From the NCBI GenBank assembly GCA_009667805.1, contig CM019066.1:4836001-4900000 (forward strand): a stretch of 64,000 nucleotides of DNA. The letters are read 5' to 3'. Each line of letters opens with the position of its first letter. Position 1 is the first letter of the stretch. The notes under the pieces were generated by a model that was not told the origin of the DNA, searched no databases, and saw nothing but the letters and a program-made list of their open reading frames with translations. The translations under genes were made by a program, and so were the position numbers. The stretch comes from Leptobrachium leishanense. Its lineage: Eukaryota > Chordata > Amphibia > Anura > Megophryidae. Below, one piece after another: positions 47,277 through 58,703 of this stretch.

Positions 47277-48065
47277 TGTCACAGAGAACAGCTTTACAGC
47301 ATCAGAAAGTAGTTTCCCGTAAAAGGGTTTGTCTACGTGTTCAGGTTCGGAAAGTAATGCAGATCAGATGACATGTTCCCGTATCTAACCCAAGTATGGA
47401 ATTACGGTGCGCGCAGAGGGTGATATACCAAGCTCGTAATAAAGAGTGAATAATTTCCAAATCCATTCTTTAGAAATAAAATCACCCCCTCACAGAATGC
47501 AAAAGCGTTAATATTAGATCAGGATTCTGTCCTGCGCCCCATGATTCAGACCCTACCTTAGTATCACTATACAGAGGTAGTCCAGAATAAAAAAGATGCT
47601 TGATACTATGGATCCTATACTTGATGGAGGTCTTAACATAGGATCGAAACGTTGTATTTTCAGACAAAACCCTGGTCCTATTTGCAACATACCCATCTAA
47701 TGCGACCGGTTCTTTCTTTGGTTATATGTATACAGAGGGCATTGCCTGATGATTAAATTCAATGTGAGGTGCACTGGACTGTCAATATACACAGCACTGC
47801 AGCAGAGAGGCTTCCATGGGGTTAATTGGCTCATTAATGGGGGCGATAAACAATATTAGAATAAATTCTTACTGTGAATTCTTTGAATGCATCTACATGT
47901 CATGTTTGTTTTCACAGCATTACTCGTAAGATATTCTATATAAAACAATAAAAGGTGTGGGATGGGGTTTATTAGTGTGGAGCGGCTGAATGCCCCCAAG
48001 TCCAAAACATGCCAGCCCTTTGCTTGGTCAGTGGTCAATGATGACTAACATCAGTATCCTAAGGA
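47277..48065. other. Unassigned, with hammerhead-like relic near 47640
   Basis: CTTGATGGAGGTC ... AGGATCGAAACGTTG (47620-47655) resembles a decayed hammerhead core. Otherwise nothing recognised. Confidence 0.3.
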
Positions 48066-48190
48066 TGTCAGCAACTTTGGCCCACCAGATGTTTTGGAAT
48101 TGTATGTCCCATGAGACTTTACCAACCTAATGAGTAGCTGAGCATTGTGGGAGATGTAGTTCCAAAACTTCTGGAGGGCCAAGGTTGCAG
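48066..48190. mobile_element. Palindromic MITE, relative of 16250-16385
   Basis: CAGCAACTTTGGCCCACCAG at the left and, reversed, TGCAACCTTGGCCCTCCAG at the right, with GTATGTCCCATGAGACT and TGGGAGATGTAGTTCC inside. Confidence 0.6.
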
Positions 48191-48323
48191 GCCCGTGCAT
48201 TAAAGCGTTCTGAGCTTAAAAGAAGGTATCTGGGAATCCAAGGTTGTCCAGAATCGTCATTGTGAGATGTGAGACATGCACTCCCGTAGACCAGATCGTC
48301 AGCTCATCAGCTCAGCCACTTAC

Positions 48324-48560
48324 CTCAGGTTAAAATGTAGCAAAGACAAGGTATGACTTCCAGGCAGAGGTGGTGCTGGATGCTGTTTGGGGACCAGAGA
48401 TGTAAAGAAGCTCCCTGCGCTTCCTTGAGCTCTGCACACCTGCTCGCAAAACTGCGAGTCTGTCCTTATCTCACCTCTCCCCTCTCGCTGTGAGGATGAT
48501 GTTCTTGTAACTGTATCTTCTCTGGTTCCTACACTCACTTTACAAAAGAAAACATCCACT
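48324..48560 (-). other. Possible non-coding first exon of ATP6V1C2
   Basis: A strong donor-like site, CTGAG|GTAAGTGG, lies at 48316-48324 on the minus strand in non-repetitive sequence 4.5 kb upstream of the start-codon exon. The coding exon begins with untranslated sequence behind an acceptor, so a non-coding exon must exist somewhere to the right. The right boundary given here is arbitrary. This is inference from one splice signal and position. Confidence 0.25.
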
Positions 48561-48929
48561 CCCTCCCAGTCTGACAGGTGGCTTCCTCCTACTTTACCTG
48601 TGGGATCCCTCCTACTTTACCTGTGGGATCCTTTCATGCATTGCGCTGTCTCGGTGTGTCTATAGGAAGCGTTATCTACATGTCACGCATTGGCTGAGAT
48701 GTCCTGCTATCTCAATGTCCTTTCTGCAATAATGTTGCAGTAGATGCTTGTGTCTGTTTATCTGTCCCAGGTGATGTTTATCCCATATCTCAGGGCATTT
48801 CCTGCAGCCGCCCAACCCCCTGAGTCCTGCCGGTGGCTGATAGTCCTGGATCCTACTGGAGAGAGCCTCATGTGTGGCTAGTTACCTGTTTGAAGGTCAT
48901 ATGGGGCATTTCCCAGGACATAATTTAAA

Positions 48930-49000
48930 ACGAGAGAAATCTCAATGTATCCTTCCTGGTAAAATACTTTGCAAATAAATAAATAAATAAATAAATTTCC
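48930..49000 (+). repeat. SINE 3' tail with (AAAT)n
   Basis: CTCAATGTATCCTTCCTGGT then AAAATACTTTGCAAATAAAT and about five AAAT units. Confidence 0.6.
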
Positions 49001-49530
49001 ACAACTTCTTAAAGTGACACTAATATACCCAAAACAAGTCAGGCTCATTTGACAGGGATTGTATCGGTAGCCCACAAGGGCAAAGAGTGAATAATCGTCG
49101 CTAAGTCACTATAAACAGGTAGTATTATACTTTTGTGCTGCTACAAACACCCACGTGCACCCCATACACGGAATAAAAGCCAGAATACAGTTGGACGTCA
49201 GTCCTGTGTGAGCGCACGCTTTTAGCTTAATAGTGTTAGTCACCTCTTATTTGTTTATATATAACACACTTATCTTATAATGTTGTTCTCGAAGGGTAGA
49301 CCTATCATGGGTTCAAACCCTACAGTATAAATGAATAAAATAGAAACATATGGTGCAATATTGTTTGTACATAAGCAATAGTCAAAAATGTTTTCACAAG
49401 TTTTCACTCACAAAGGAGGAGCCTCAGTGTGGCTCAGGTAATGGACCTTCTGACCTCTTATGGGGGGGTCACGCCCAACTCCTGGAGTCTTCTAGTGCTT
49501 TTAGTCTCACCAGTCAATCAACTTCTTACT
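49001..49530. other. Unassigned
   Basis: A B-box-like GGTTCAAACCC at 49311-49321 suggests a SINE remnant, but no head or tail is clear. Confidence 0.3.
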
Positions 49531-50770
49531 TTAACCACTTCAATGCTAAGGACGCGCTCAGCGCGTCCTCAGCATTGCCCCTGGTATGCGGAGGACGCGC
49601 TGAGCGCGTCCTCGCATTGGGGTCAGCGTTCGGCCGGGTTCCGCCGATCGCTGGCCCCTCCGGTGCGGGCTGACATCCTGGATGTCAGCCCGGCATCCGG
49701 AGCAGTGGCCGCCATTGTTATGTGTCATCGCGCCCCCGCGATGACACATAATTCAGGCGCCCCCCCGCATGTGCGGAGGAGGCGCCTGAAAGGGAGGGGG
49801 GGGAGGTCCTTCGGACCTCTCTCCCTCCCGATCGGCGGCTCACAGGGGCTTAACCCAGGCATCATTTGGAAGGGCACAGCCTGCCCTCCAAATGATGCCT
49901 GGCATTAACCCCTGGGGAGCTGGATCGCAAATCGGCGCTGAAAAGCGCCGATTTGCGATCCTTCCCGGGAGCTGGCCGACATCTTGGATGTCGGCCAAGC
50001 TTCCGGGAACTCCCCCAGAGGACTGGCGTCATCGTGCGCAGCACGATGACGCCAGTCCTAGCATTAACCCCTAACTGCCACGAAGTGTGGAGATAGGGAG
50101 TTCCAATGAACTCCCTATCTCCCGATCCGTGGCAGTTAGGGGTTAAATTTTGATATCGTTGGATCGGCCAGAGCATGGCCGTTCCAACGATACCAAACAT
50201 GAAAGTAAAAAAAATGTAAAAAAAATAAAAAAAAACATAAAAATAAAAAAAAATTAAAAAAAAAATTAAAAAAAAAAAAATAAACACTTTTTTTTTGTTT
50301 TTTGTTTTGTTAATGCAGCAATATTGTTCCCATTTCAATTATAATGTGAACAATAATGCTGCATTAACGATTTTTGTATGCGGTGCGTTTGTTAAAAATG
50401 GTGTCATTTTCCCCAAAAAAAAATGTAACGAGACCCCATCTCTAATTTTTTTAACAAGCGCACCCCATACAAAATATAACCGCAATTGCTCGCATGTTAA
50501 AATGTGGAAAAAAACACTTTACACGCTGTAAATTATTGAAAATACATATTTTATTGCATTTTTTGTTATAATATACAAACATGACATAACGTATACATAT
50601 AATAATGACATATTATGAATCTACCGAGTCTGACGGAAAGAACGATATATAATATGTCGATGTCATATACTAAAATAAGCCTTCAAAACAGGTTTAAACA
50701 TGATGCGCAAAACAGGTAAAAAATGACCTCAGCACAGGGGCGGGAAAAGCCTCAGCAGCGAAAGGGTTAA
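49531..50770. mobile_element. TTAA-flanked piggyBac-like non-autonomous element, copy 3
   Basis: TTAA at 49531-49534 and 50767-50770. Nearly identical to copy 1 over its whole length, including small details such as GAATCTACCGAGTCTGACGG in the right half where copy 2 differs. Differences from copy 1 are mainly homopolymer lengths and single bases. The same hairpin chain runs from about 49550 to 50195. Confidence 0.9.
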
Positions 50771-51034
50771 AGAGAAAGAGAGGAAAAAACCTCCATTGCG
50801 CAGATATACTCTTGATTTAAATGTTTAAGAGATATTAGTATGTACTCACACTTTTCTGAGCCTCTCCAGTAAGTGGCTCAGTATCAAGGCGTAGAGTGAG
50901 TTCCAAATCAGGGGAAAGTGCCGCACCTCCGCTCCTTCCTCCAGGGTGAAGCTATCTCTTGTCAGCAGCTGGAATTAAGCTCATCAAAATTGTGGTCTAA
51001 AATACATTTATTCTTAAAAACGAAATAAAACAAT

Positions 51035-51087
51035 CATATAGCATATCCAGATAAGCGTTTCGCCTGCTTGTGCTGCAGGCTTCCTCA
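51035..51087 (-). ncRNA. Hammerhead-like motif in Penelope-like element 1
   Basis: On the minus strand CTGAGGA (fits CUGANGA) is followed by one extra A, stem II GCCTGC-AGCACAA-GCAGGC (6 bp, perfect) and GAAAC. The following GCTTATC is not a normal stem III and the flanks TACAGA and TGGATA do not pair as stem I. It is therefore a decayed or non-standard ribozyme. Its strand agrees with the RT. Confidence 0.5.
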
Positions 51088-51209
51088 GTCTGTATTGTCC
51101 TTAACCGAATTGATGTCTTATATACTATCTGAACCGTTCATTAGTGATAACACATGTTGATAATTGCGTGCATTCCATTACTCACTTCCTGTTTGCGTTT
51201 CATATCCCA

Positions 51210-51620
51210 GTGGATGGTTACGATCGACTTCCGATCCGATTCGCACGTCACATTGGTTCCGACTAACTTCCGTTGTGAATCGTATCCGCTCCGTATACGA
51301 ATCGTATCACAATAATTCTCATGTTAACCCCTGATCGGCACGATTAACTTCCGATTCGATTTACGCGTCACAGTGGTTCCTGCTGACTCCCGATTTGAAT
51401 CTTATTTGTGAGTCACAATAATTGTAGCCGGCTTCCGATCCGATTTACGATCCGATCCGATTCCTACTGACTTCCGGTCCGAATCTTATTTGCGTGTCAC
51501 GGTGGTGTCTGTTGACTTCCGATACGAATCGTAAACCTTCCACATGCGGATTGTGTCGCAATAGTTCCCACTTACTTCCGATCCGATTCTTTAAAACCCC
51601 CAAATACGAATCGTCCAGGG
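51210..51620. repeat. Degenerate tandem repeats, about 70 bp
   Basis: Five to six units share GACTTCCGATCCGATT, CACGTCACA and TGGTTCC. Located between the GIY-YIG stop and the hammerhead-like motif. Confidence 0.65.
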
Positions 51621-52006
51621 ATTTTCGGTTTAGTGTAAATTTGTGTATATAACACTCTTCCCACTGTGTGTATGCTACATCCAGCAGTGGTATCGTCCTT
51701 CAGATGGCTCTTTCATAGCAGTTATCATTCATAAAATAGACATTAATATATGAGTGGAGAAAAAAAGAGAAAAAAAAAAGAAACAAAAGGGAAAAGAAAA
51801 ATACATTCCCCATCAGTATGTATGGAAAAAGATATAGACAATTTTAGGAGATCAACGTCAACAGTAAAAGGAATATCAACCCCTATAGAGGATAATAGGG
51901 AATATTATATGGGGAGGTCATAGCAATTAGAGAATCTAAATAATAGTGACAAACCCCTCTTCATCTATTCATTGGTTTTTAATTGATTATGGTGATGGTC
52001 TTAGTC

Positions 52007-52714
52007 TTATAAGAAGTGGCACATTTCGAATTCCGCATTCAGACCCTTCGGTTCCAATGTATTTAATTTATAGATCCATTTCATCTCTGTTCTAGACAGT
52101 TTGAGGTCTAAATCCTCCCCCCTCCAGTTTCTAGTGACCTTTTCAATTCCAAAGAACTCTAGTCCCCTAGGGTCTTTATTATGCTTAAAACAGTAATGAT
52201 TAGAGACGTTATGTTTCTCGTAACCCTTAATTATGTTATTCGTGTGTTCATTGATACGGACCTGTAGTGCCCTCTTTGTCTTTCCTATATAATATCTGTT
52301 GCATGGGCATTTTAATGCATACACTACATATTTAGAGAAGCAAGTAATACTATCCCTAATTTTATATTGGTGTCCATCCGACTTAAAATGAGTGATATGT
52401 CTCCTCCTGTTCTGTGTTTTCTGGCAACTCACACAATCTCCACATCCATAAAATCCGGGATTGATTCCAAACCAGTTGTTCTTTCCTTCTTGTTCTCGTA
52501 CATAGCTTTTCACTAATTTTTGCTTCAAATTCCCTCCTCCTCTAAAAATAATTCGGGGTTGATCTGGAACTATCTCCGAAAGTACAGGGTCACCTTTCAG
52601 TAAGGGCCAATATTTCTGAATAGCTCTTTTAATATTCTTATTACCCATATTGTAATCTAGTACTAATGGTACAGTTAGCCCAAAATTCTCTTCTCTGGTT
52701 TTATGTTGTAACAA
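52007..52714 (-). pseudogene. Penelope-like GIY-YIG endonuclease part (235 aa)
   Basis: After a linker with CGDCVSCQ and HITHFKSDGH (a Cys/His cluster typical of the Neptune/Penelope group) comes YVVYALKCPCNRYYIGKTKR then ALQVRINEH, the GIY-YIG nuclease, and the C-terminal FGIEKVTRNWRGEDLDLKLS, RTEMKWIYKLNTLEPKGLN. A one-base frame change at 52701-52714 separates it from the RT frame; otherwise it is open to its stop. Confidence 0.9.
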
Positions 52715-53575
52715 GGTGTTTCGTTCGACCTTCCGTACTTTCTTCCTTAGTCATCTCAAGTTCTCTATTTTGGTAACCTTTTTCTTTAAAGTCTTCCAGA
52801 AGTTTATTTGCTTGGATGTCAAATTCCCTAGTATCAGTACAGTTCCGTCGAAGTCTCAAAAGTTGACCCTTCGGCACAGCTCTTAACCAAGGAGGGTAAT
52901 GGTCACTCTCGATATCGATAAAGCTGTTAACGTCGATATCTTTGAAGTAGGTCTTTGTTTTCAATTGGTCATTTTCCACATATATATCTATGTCTAGATA
53001 TTCGATTCGTGATTTGTTGATCTTAGAATCCAGATGTATACCCCACTGATTGAGGTTTAGATATTGTATGAAGTTCTGTAGTTCTCTCTCTTCACCTCGC
53101 CACACGATCAGAATGTCGTCGATGTACCTTTTATAGAGGACCAGGTGTTGCCCCCAGTCATGTCCCGCCCATACCATCTGGTGCTCCCAGTATGACATGA
53201 ACAGATTGGCATAACTGGGGGCAAACCTGGTCCCCATCGCCATACCCGTTAATTGTAAATAGTAGTGGCCTCCGTACCAAAAGTAATTATTATCAAGGAT
53301 CAACCTGATACCTTCGACTAAAAACTCAATTTGATCTTCCTCGAACTTGCCCAATTCTCTTAGGAAATATTCCACTGCTTCACATCCCAACTGGTGGGGA
53401 ATGATGGTATATAGCGAATTCACATCGCATGTAGCTAGTATAAGGTCGTGTTCCCATTTTACCTTCTCCAATTCCTTTAGGATGGACGTTGTGTCTTTAG
53501 TGTATGAGGGTGTTTGAATCACTATTGGCTGTAACAGATGATCAACATATTCTGATACTCTTGAAGAAATTCATT
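52701..53575 (-). pseudogene. Penelope-like reverse transcriptase part, N-terminally truncated
   Basis: The frame includes VNSLYTIIPHQLGCEAVEYF, GMAMGTRFAPSYANLFMSYW (template-binding motif) and YKRYIDDILIVWRGEE, the YxDD catalytic box. It then has VNSFIDIESDHYPPWLRAVP and KGQLLRLRRNC. The frame extends upstream of the first ATG to about 53570 (RVSEYVDHLLQPIV), where similarity stops, so the RT fingers are missing. Confidence 0.9.
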
Positions 53576-55108
53576 TGACAGGGAATCACTCTCTTTATAT
53601 GTGTTAGTATTTTTATTTTGCTGACATACAGAATTGAAAAAAGGGACTTATTCCTTTTTTTTAAGTTTCCCAGTCCCTCATCACCGTGGCATGCCACATG
53701 GGGAGGGGCAGCTCTGAACGGAGAAAGGCTCTGAGCAGAGAGCGTCCTAGAGGATGGCCCTCCGGTCAGTCTATGAGCCTGATTGACTGCCTGCCACACA
53801 GGCATGACAGCTGAGGGCCAATAGCGCATCGCTGTGCGACGGGTCCCACTTAGCTACGCTCGCGATGGTTGAAACATGTCGGCACCCGATGCTGGATCGG
53901 GGTAAGATCAAACAGTGATATCTCATCAAGGAATGAGATCTGACACTAATGCAATATACACCCCCTGATGGGATATCGCAAATTGCACCTGGGCAGTACA
54001 TGATGCGCTTTAAGGGGTTACTCGCTACCTAGAGTTCTTTCATTGAAAAAATGGTGATTCAACTTCAGCGAACTTTGGTGGAGCAAGTACAGTGAATTCA
54101 CTCCATAGAGAACTTCTACAGTTGTTCACAGTGCTTGTCTCTGCTCTTTCCACCATAATTGCTGACTTGTATAGTTCCCAACATTGGTTTCAAATGGGTT
54201 CCTGGTAATTTCTGCCGTAGTAGTTTAGTGTAGATTTCACTGTAATTCCATCCATGTTTTGGTCAAAGCCATCTAGAGTTGTGGTCACCGTTTGCATGCA
54301 GGGACTACGGAGAGCGTTACTTTAAAATTGTGAACTTCATTCCCCAATGTTGCAAATACAGTTTGTGTATGTGTTTGCCAAAACATTTTTCACGTTTTTT
54401 TTTAAATTGTTTTTTCTTTTTTCTGTAACAGCCCTTTTAATTATCATTCATAGGATCTTATATGTAAATTCCAGACATTTTCGTTCAGTAGTTTTTTTGC
54501 AAACAGCGTTTCAAATCTCGAACTTTCAAGCGTTCTGTTTTTTGTTTTTTTTCACCTCATTCGTCTGCGTGTCGGGTTTTTCCCGACGGCTAAACTGCGC
54601 TGTGATCGGCGGCTAGTCGGGTTTCTCCGGCGTGTTCGGCGGGGTTAATCTAGCTGTTTCTGCAGGTTTCGATGAGTGTTAGGTGAGTGTTCGGCGGATT
54701 TTGCATTGAGTGTTCGTCGGGTTTGCGACAGGTTTTGCCTGCAGTACGGGGGCCCTGCGGTGCTTGCTGAATACACCGCAGGGTCGGCGAACTAGGATCA
54801 CCGAATCGCGCCGAATTGCAGGGAACGAAAAGTCACCGAACGTACGGTATACTTTTTGATTCCCTTTGAATAACCCTGAATGTTTCTTATTGAAGAATAA
54901 TGGTGGTTGTATGGTTGTTCGATGTTGTTCACCATTATTTGCAGCAACTTTGACTGCGTTTGTTTGATTCTGCTTCTGTTTCTCTGGATAACTGAACTCA
55001 GACATGTTTAGGCAATACTCAGCAGTATGTCTGGGCACATTTGTAAGGGTCATACACATCTTGAGGCTAGTCCAAGTTCTTTGAGGGACACTTGATATCA
55101 ATGGATTG
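53576..55108. other. Unassigned, with two short repeats
   Basis: Holds the 8855-type inverted repeat at 53915-53985 and the TTCGGCG-rich repeat at about 54500-54880, which ends TTTGATTCCCTTTGAATAAC. No gene seen. Confidence 0.35.
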
Positions 55109-55116
55109 CTCCATGG

Positions 55117-56913
55117 CAGGGCCGTAGGAAGGGCGAGGCGAGTGAGGCATGTGCCTCGGGCACAGCTGTGAAACAGCTTTTCAGCAGGACTCGAGCCATG
55201 GCTGCGCCCCTTCACAGCTGTGAAGCGCCCAGCCCGAAACGATTGCGAGCGGCCGCTTGCTTCCTGCTTGAACGGCTGCTGACAGGAAGGGCTGGGATCT
55301 AACAGCCAGCCGCGATCTCGCGAGATCGCGGCAGGCTGTTTCATCAATCCCAGGCGAGGGGCTGCACTTCCTGTCAGCGGCCGTTCAAGCAGGAAGCACG
55401 CGGCCGCCGGCAATGAGAGGTGAGCTGGGGCAATATCCAGGAGACCTGGGGGCACAATCCATGAGACCTGGGGGCAATATCCATGAGAGCTGGGGGCACA
55501 ATCCATGAGACCTGGGGGCACAATCCATGAGACCTGGGGGCAATATCCATGAGAGCTGGGGGCACTATCCAGGAGACCTGGGGGCGCTATCCATGAGTCC
55601 TGGGGGTATTATCCATGAGACCTGGGGTCATATCCAGGAGACCTGGGGGCAATATCCATGAGACCTGGGGGCTTAATCCATGAGACCTGGGGGGCACAAT
55701 CCATGAGACCTGGGGGCAATATCCATGAGACCTGGGGGGCACAATCCATGAGACCTGGGGGCAATATCCATGAGACCTGGGGGCACAATCCATGAGACCT
55801 GGGGGAAATATCCATGAGACCTGGGAGCACTAGCCATGAGACCTGGGGGCAATATCCATGAGACCTGGCGGCATTATCCATGAGACCTGGGGGCAATATC
55901 CATGAGACCTGGGGGCAATATCCATGAGAGCTGGGGGCAATCCATGAGAGCTGGGGCATTATCCATGAGACCTGGGGCATATCCATGAGACCCGGGCGGG
56001 CATAATCCATGAGACCTGGGGGGCATATCCATGAGAGGGGGGCATATCCATGAGAGCTGGGGCATTATCCATGAGACCTGGGGGGGCATATCCATGAGAC
56101 CTGGGGCAATATCCATGAGAGCTGGGGCAATATCCATGAGAGCTGGGGGGCACTATCCATGAGCTGGGCCATATCCATGTGAACTGGGGCAATATATACC
56201 CATATGAGCTGGGGTCAATAATATCCATGTGAACTGGGGAAAATAGTCTGGGGGATCAGTGCTGTGTATATTATTCTGGGGGGGTGTATATTATGCTAAA
56301 TGTTCTTTTGCTATACGTGCATGTATTCTGTGTGTACTGTATTTGTACATGTACTGTGTGTGCACTATATATGTAGGGCCCCATCACCTCCTTAACGCTA
56401 GCACTCACACATGTGAGCGTTGGTGCTAGGTTAAATGAGGTTACTGCATGCTGCCCATATCACATCCTAGCACAGGACCCTCATATTACAATCCCAACGG
56501 TAACAGGTTAAAAAATCCAGGAGATTGTGTTTTTCAGCGCGAGGTTACTGTACTTTGCGCTCCCTATACTTAACATGGGGAGCGCAAAGAGTAAATAGCA
56601 TTAGGATTACAAAGTCATAACGCTAATTACTATCCCGCCATAGCTACAAAAGTTACCCACAGCTAGACCCTGGTGCTAAATGATGCCGCTTCTGCAGAAT
56701 CAGTCAGCACCAGCTGGAACCCCCCCAAAAATCACATACTTGTCTCTCATCTCACAGCGCAAAGGGTGGTCCGATCCACTGCTTCAGGTCGCGGGGAGCA
56801 TCCAGGAGCTTAGCACTGCGCCACTGGTCGGTGACTCTGATTTTTAAAATTATGGGGGGGGGCACACTTTTCTGTTTTTGCCTCGGGTGCAAAAGGAGCT
56901 AGCTACGGCTCTG
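55117..56913. mobile_element. Non-autonomous hAT derivative carrying a minisatellite, second
   Basis: The 8-bp duplication CTCCATGG lies at 55109-55116 and 56914-56921. Ends are CAGGGCCGTAG and, reversed, CAGAGCCGTAG. Near the left end there is an inverted pair around a GCGATCTCGCGAGATCGC palindrome (55313-55330), with arms CGGCCGCTTGCTTCCTGC and GCAGGAAGCACGCGGCCG. A minisatellite fills 55430-56245. Confidence 0.87.
55430..56245. repeat. Minisatellite, about 23 bp units
   Basis: The unit is ATCCATGAGACCTGGGGGCA with AT or CA ends, about 35 copies. Reversed (TGCCCCCAGGTCTCATGGAT) it closely resembles the unit of the array at 33885-34790. Confidence 0.95.
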
Positions 56914-57335
56914 CTCCATGGCCTGTAAAAGGTCGGTTTATATCATGGTACTGCTCCAAGTTGTGTATGGGGTCACATTATATCAAAGGACTGCACTGGG
57001 GTCTGTGAGGGATCACCATACATCATGATGCTTCAATAAGATATGTGAGAGGTCACTTGATATCAGGATTCTGGTCCAGGTTCCATGAGAGGTTCGGTTT
57101 ATATTATGGGACTGCTCCGGGGTCTGCAAAAGTCACCTTATATCATATGAAGGGTCACGTTAAATATTGAGGTTGCATTGCTCCCAGGTCTATGAAGGGT
57201 CAATGTACATCATGAGACTGATGGCTGCAAGGTATTTGTTGGGTCACTTTAGCTCACAAGTCACCTCCAAGGATATTGAAAAGGTCCGTTTAGGCCAGGA
57301 GTCAGCAACCTTGCAACCTTGCCCCTTGGCGAACC

Positions 57336-57745
57336 TGGTCCTCTATCGCCGATATATAGATGACATATTTATTATTTGGAGGGGTGAACATTCTTAACAA
57401 GTATCTTTTCTAGAAGCCCTCAATTCCAACACTTGGGGTATAGTCCTTACCCAAGAAATTAGTGATGCTCGTGTCAACTTTTTAGACTTGGAAATTTTTA
57501 TACAAGATGGTACTTTTCATACAAAGGCGCATTGTGTCAATGTTAATAGTTATATTGACATTGATAGCTGTCATTATGCCCCTTGGTTAAAAAATATCCC
57601 AAAGGGCCAGTTTTTAAGACTTCAGCGCAACTGTTCTCGTTTTAACCATTTTGTAGACCAAGCTAATGTTTCGAAAGATCAATTCACACAGAAGGGTTAT
57701 GATAAAGAGTGTATTGTGAAGGATTTTACAATGAGGTCAAAATAA
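57336..57745 (+). pseudogene. Penelope-like RT fragment
   Basis: The frame reads LVLYRRYIDDIFIIWRGEHS, then a TAA at 57395-57397, then LEALNSNTWGIVLTQEISDA, VNVNSYIDIDSCHYAPWLKN and IPKGQFLRLQRNCSRF. The YIDD box is intact but upstream RT motifs are absent. Confidence 0.88.
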
Positions 57746-57894
57746 AGAAGAGAGACACTTTATTGCAGTATAAAACTGGGAGTAGAATGGCTGTAGACAC
57801 GGTAGGAAATGAGGTGTCTCAAATCCCATTCATTACTAATTATTCAGTGGATGGCAGGTTAATGAAAAAGTTACTCAGCAAACATTAGCATATT

Positions 57895-58508
57895 TTGGCA
57901 CAAAATAAAGAGTTGCGCAATTTTATTGGCGAGAAACCAAGGGTAGTGTATAGAGGAGCACAAAATCTCAAACTAAAATTAACCAAAAGCTTCCTAGATG
58001 TTGACCCTAAAAGATACATTTTTTGTCTGAGTATAGTAAGAGCAAGAAAGGTTTTTCCAATGTGGAACTTGCATGGGATGTAGGACGGTTAAATCAAAAT
58101 AGAGGAACGTCATGAAGTTCAAATCCCACTCAAATCATCGAGAATTTGTCATTATTTAACTCCTTTCTTACCTGTAATACCAATAATGTTGTCTATTTGT
58201 TGTAGTGTCCTTGTGGTCTGCAGTATATTGGACGGACCACGAGGACACTAAAAATCACAATAGCCGAACATATTTATAATATTAAAAGAAATTATAAATT
58301 GCATAGTGTGTCGGCACACTTTATAGAACATCATAAAGGAGATCCCAGTTTGTTGGGTTTTGCTGGTATCCAGAAGGTTAAAAAGCACTGGAGAGGGGGT
58401 GATCACCTTATGAATATCAATCGAATTGAGACAAGGTGGATCTTTGATGTGGGTTGTTTAGCACCAGAGGGGTTAAACATTGATTTTGAAGTGAATGATC
58501 TGCTGTGA
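57895..58508 (+). pseudogene. Penelope-like linker and GIY-YIG fragment
   Basis: LRNFIGEKPRVVYRGAQNLK then LKLTKSF is the linker; after frame changes comes VVYLL, a TAG, CPCGLQYIGRTTRTLKITIA and, at the end, NRIETRWIFDVGCLAPEGLN followed by IDFEVNDLL and TGA at 58506-58508. Confidence 0.85.
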
Positions 58509-58703
58509 ATACACTCCCTTTTCGTATTTTTATGTTTTTAATGTTTTTCACATGTTTCTTATGCGTTCATCAGTTTGTTCTTATTGAACATTGTTTTATT
58601 TTGCCGATATTATAATGATATGAATGTTTTATCAGACTTAGGGTAGCTTTTGCTAATGTTAGCACCCATTTGTATGTGATTGCCCTCAATTAAAATGGCT
58701 CTG

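Larger units (their letters stand above)
50771..53575 (-). mobile_element. Penelope-like element 1, 5' truncated
   Basis: The reading frames at 53570-52007 (minus) are followed by a 3' region with degenerate repeats (51210-51620) and a hammerhead-like motif at 51035-51087. The element seems truncated inside the RT at about 53570. The left limit is uncertain; sequence down to about 50780 may belong to it. Confidence 0.75.

Noticed and set aside
49290..49330. tRNA-like B box GGTTCAAACCC
   Set aside because: No cloverleaf or A box in the right place; at most a SINE remnant.
55374..56228. Several long frames with MDIAP and SHGYCPQVSW repeats
   Set aside because: Translations of the 23-bp minisatellite in the hAT derivative.
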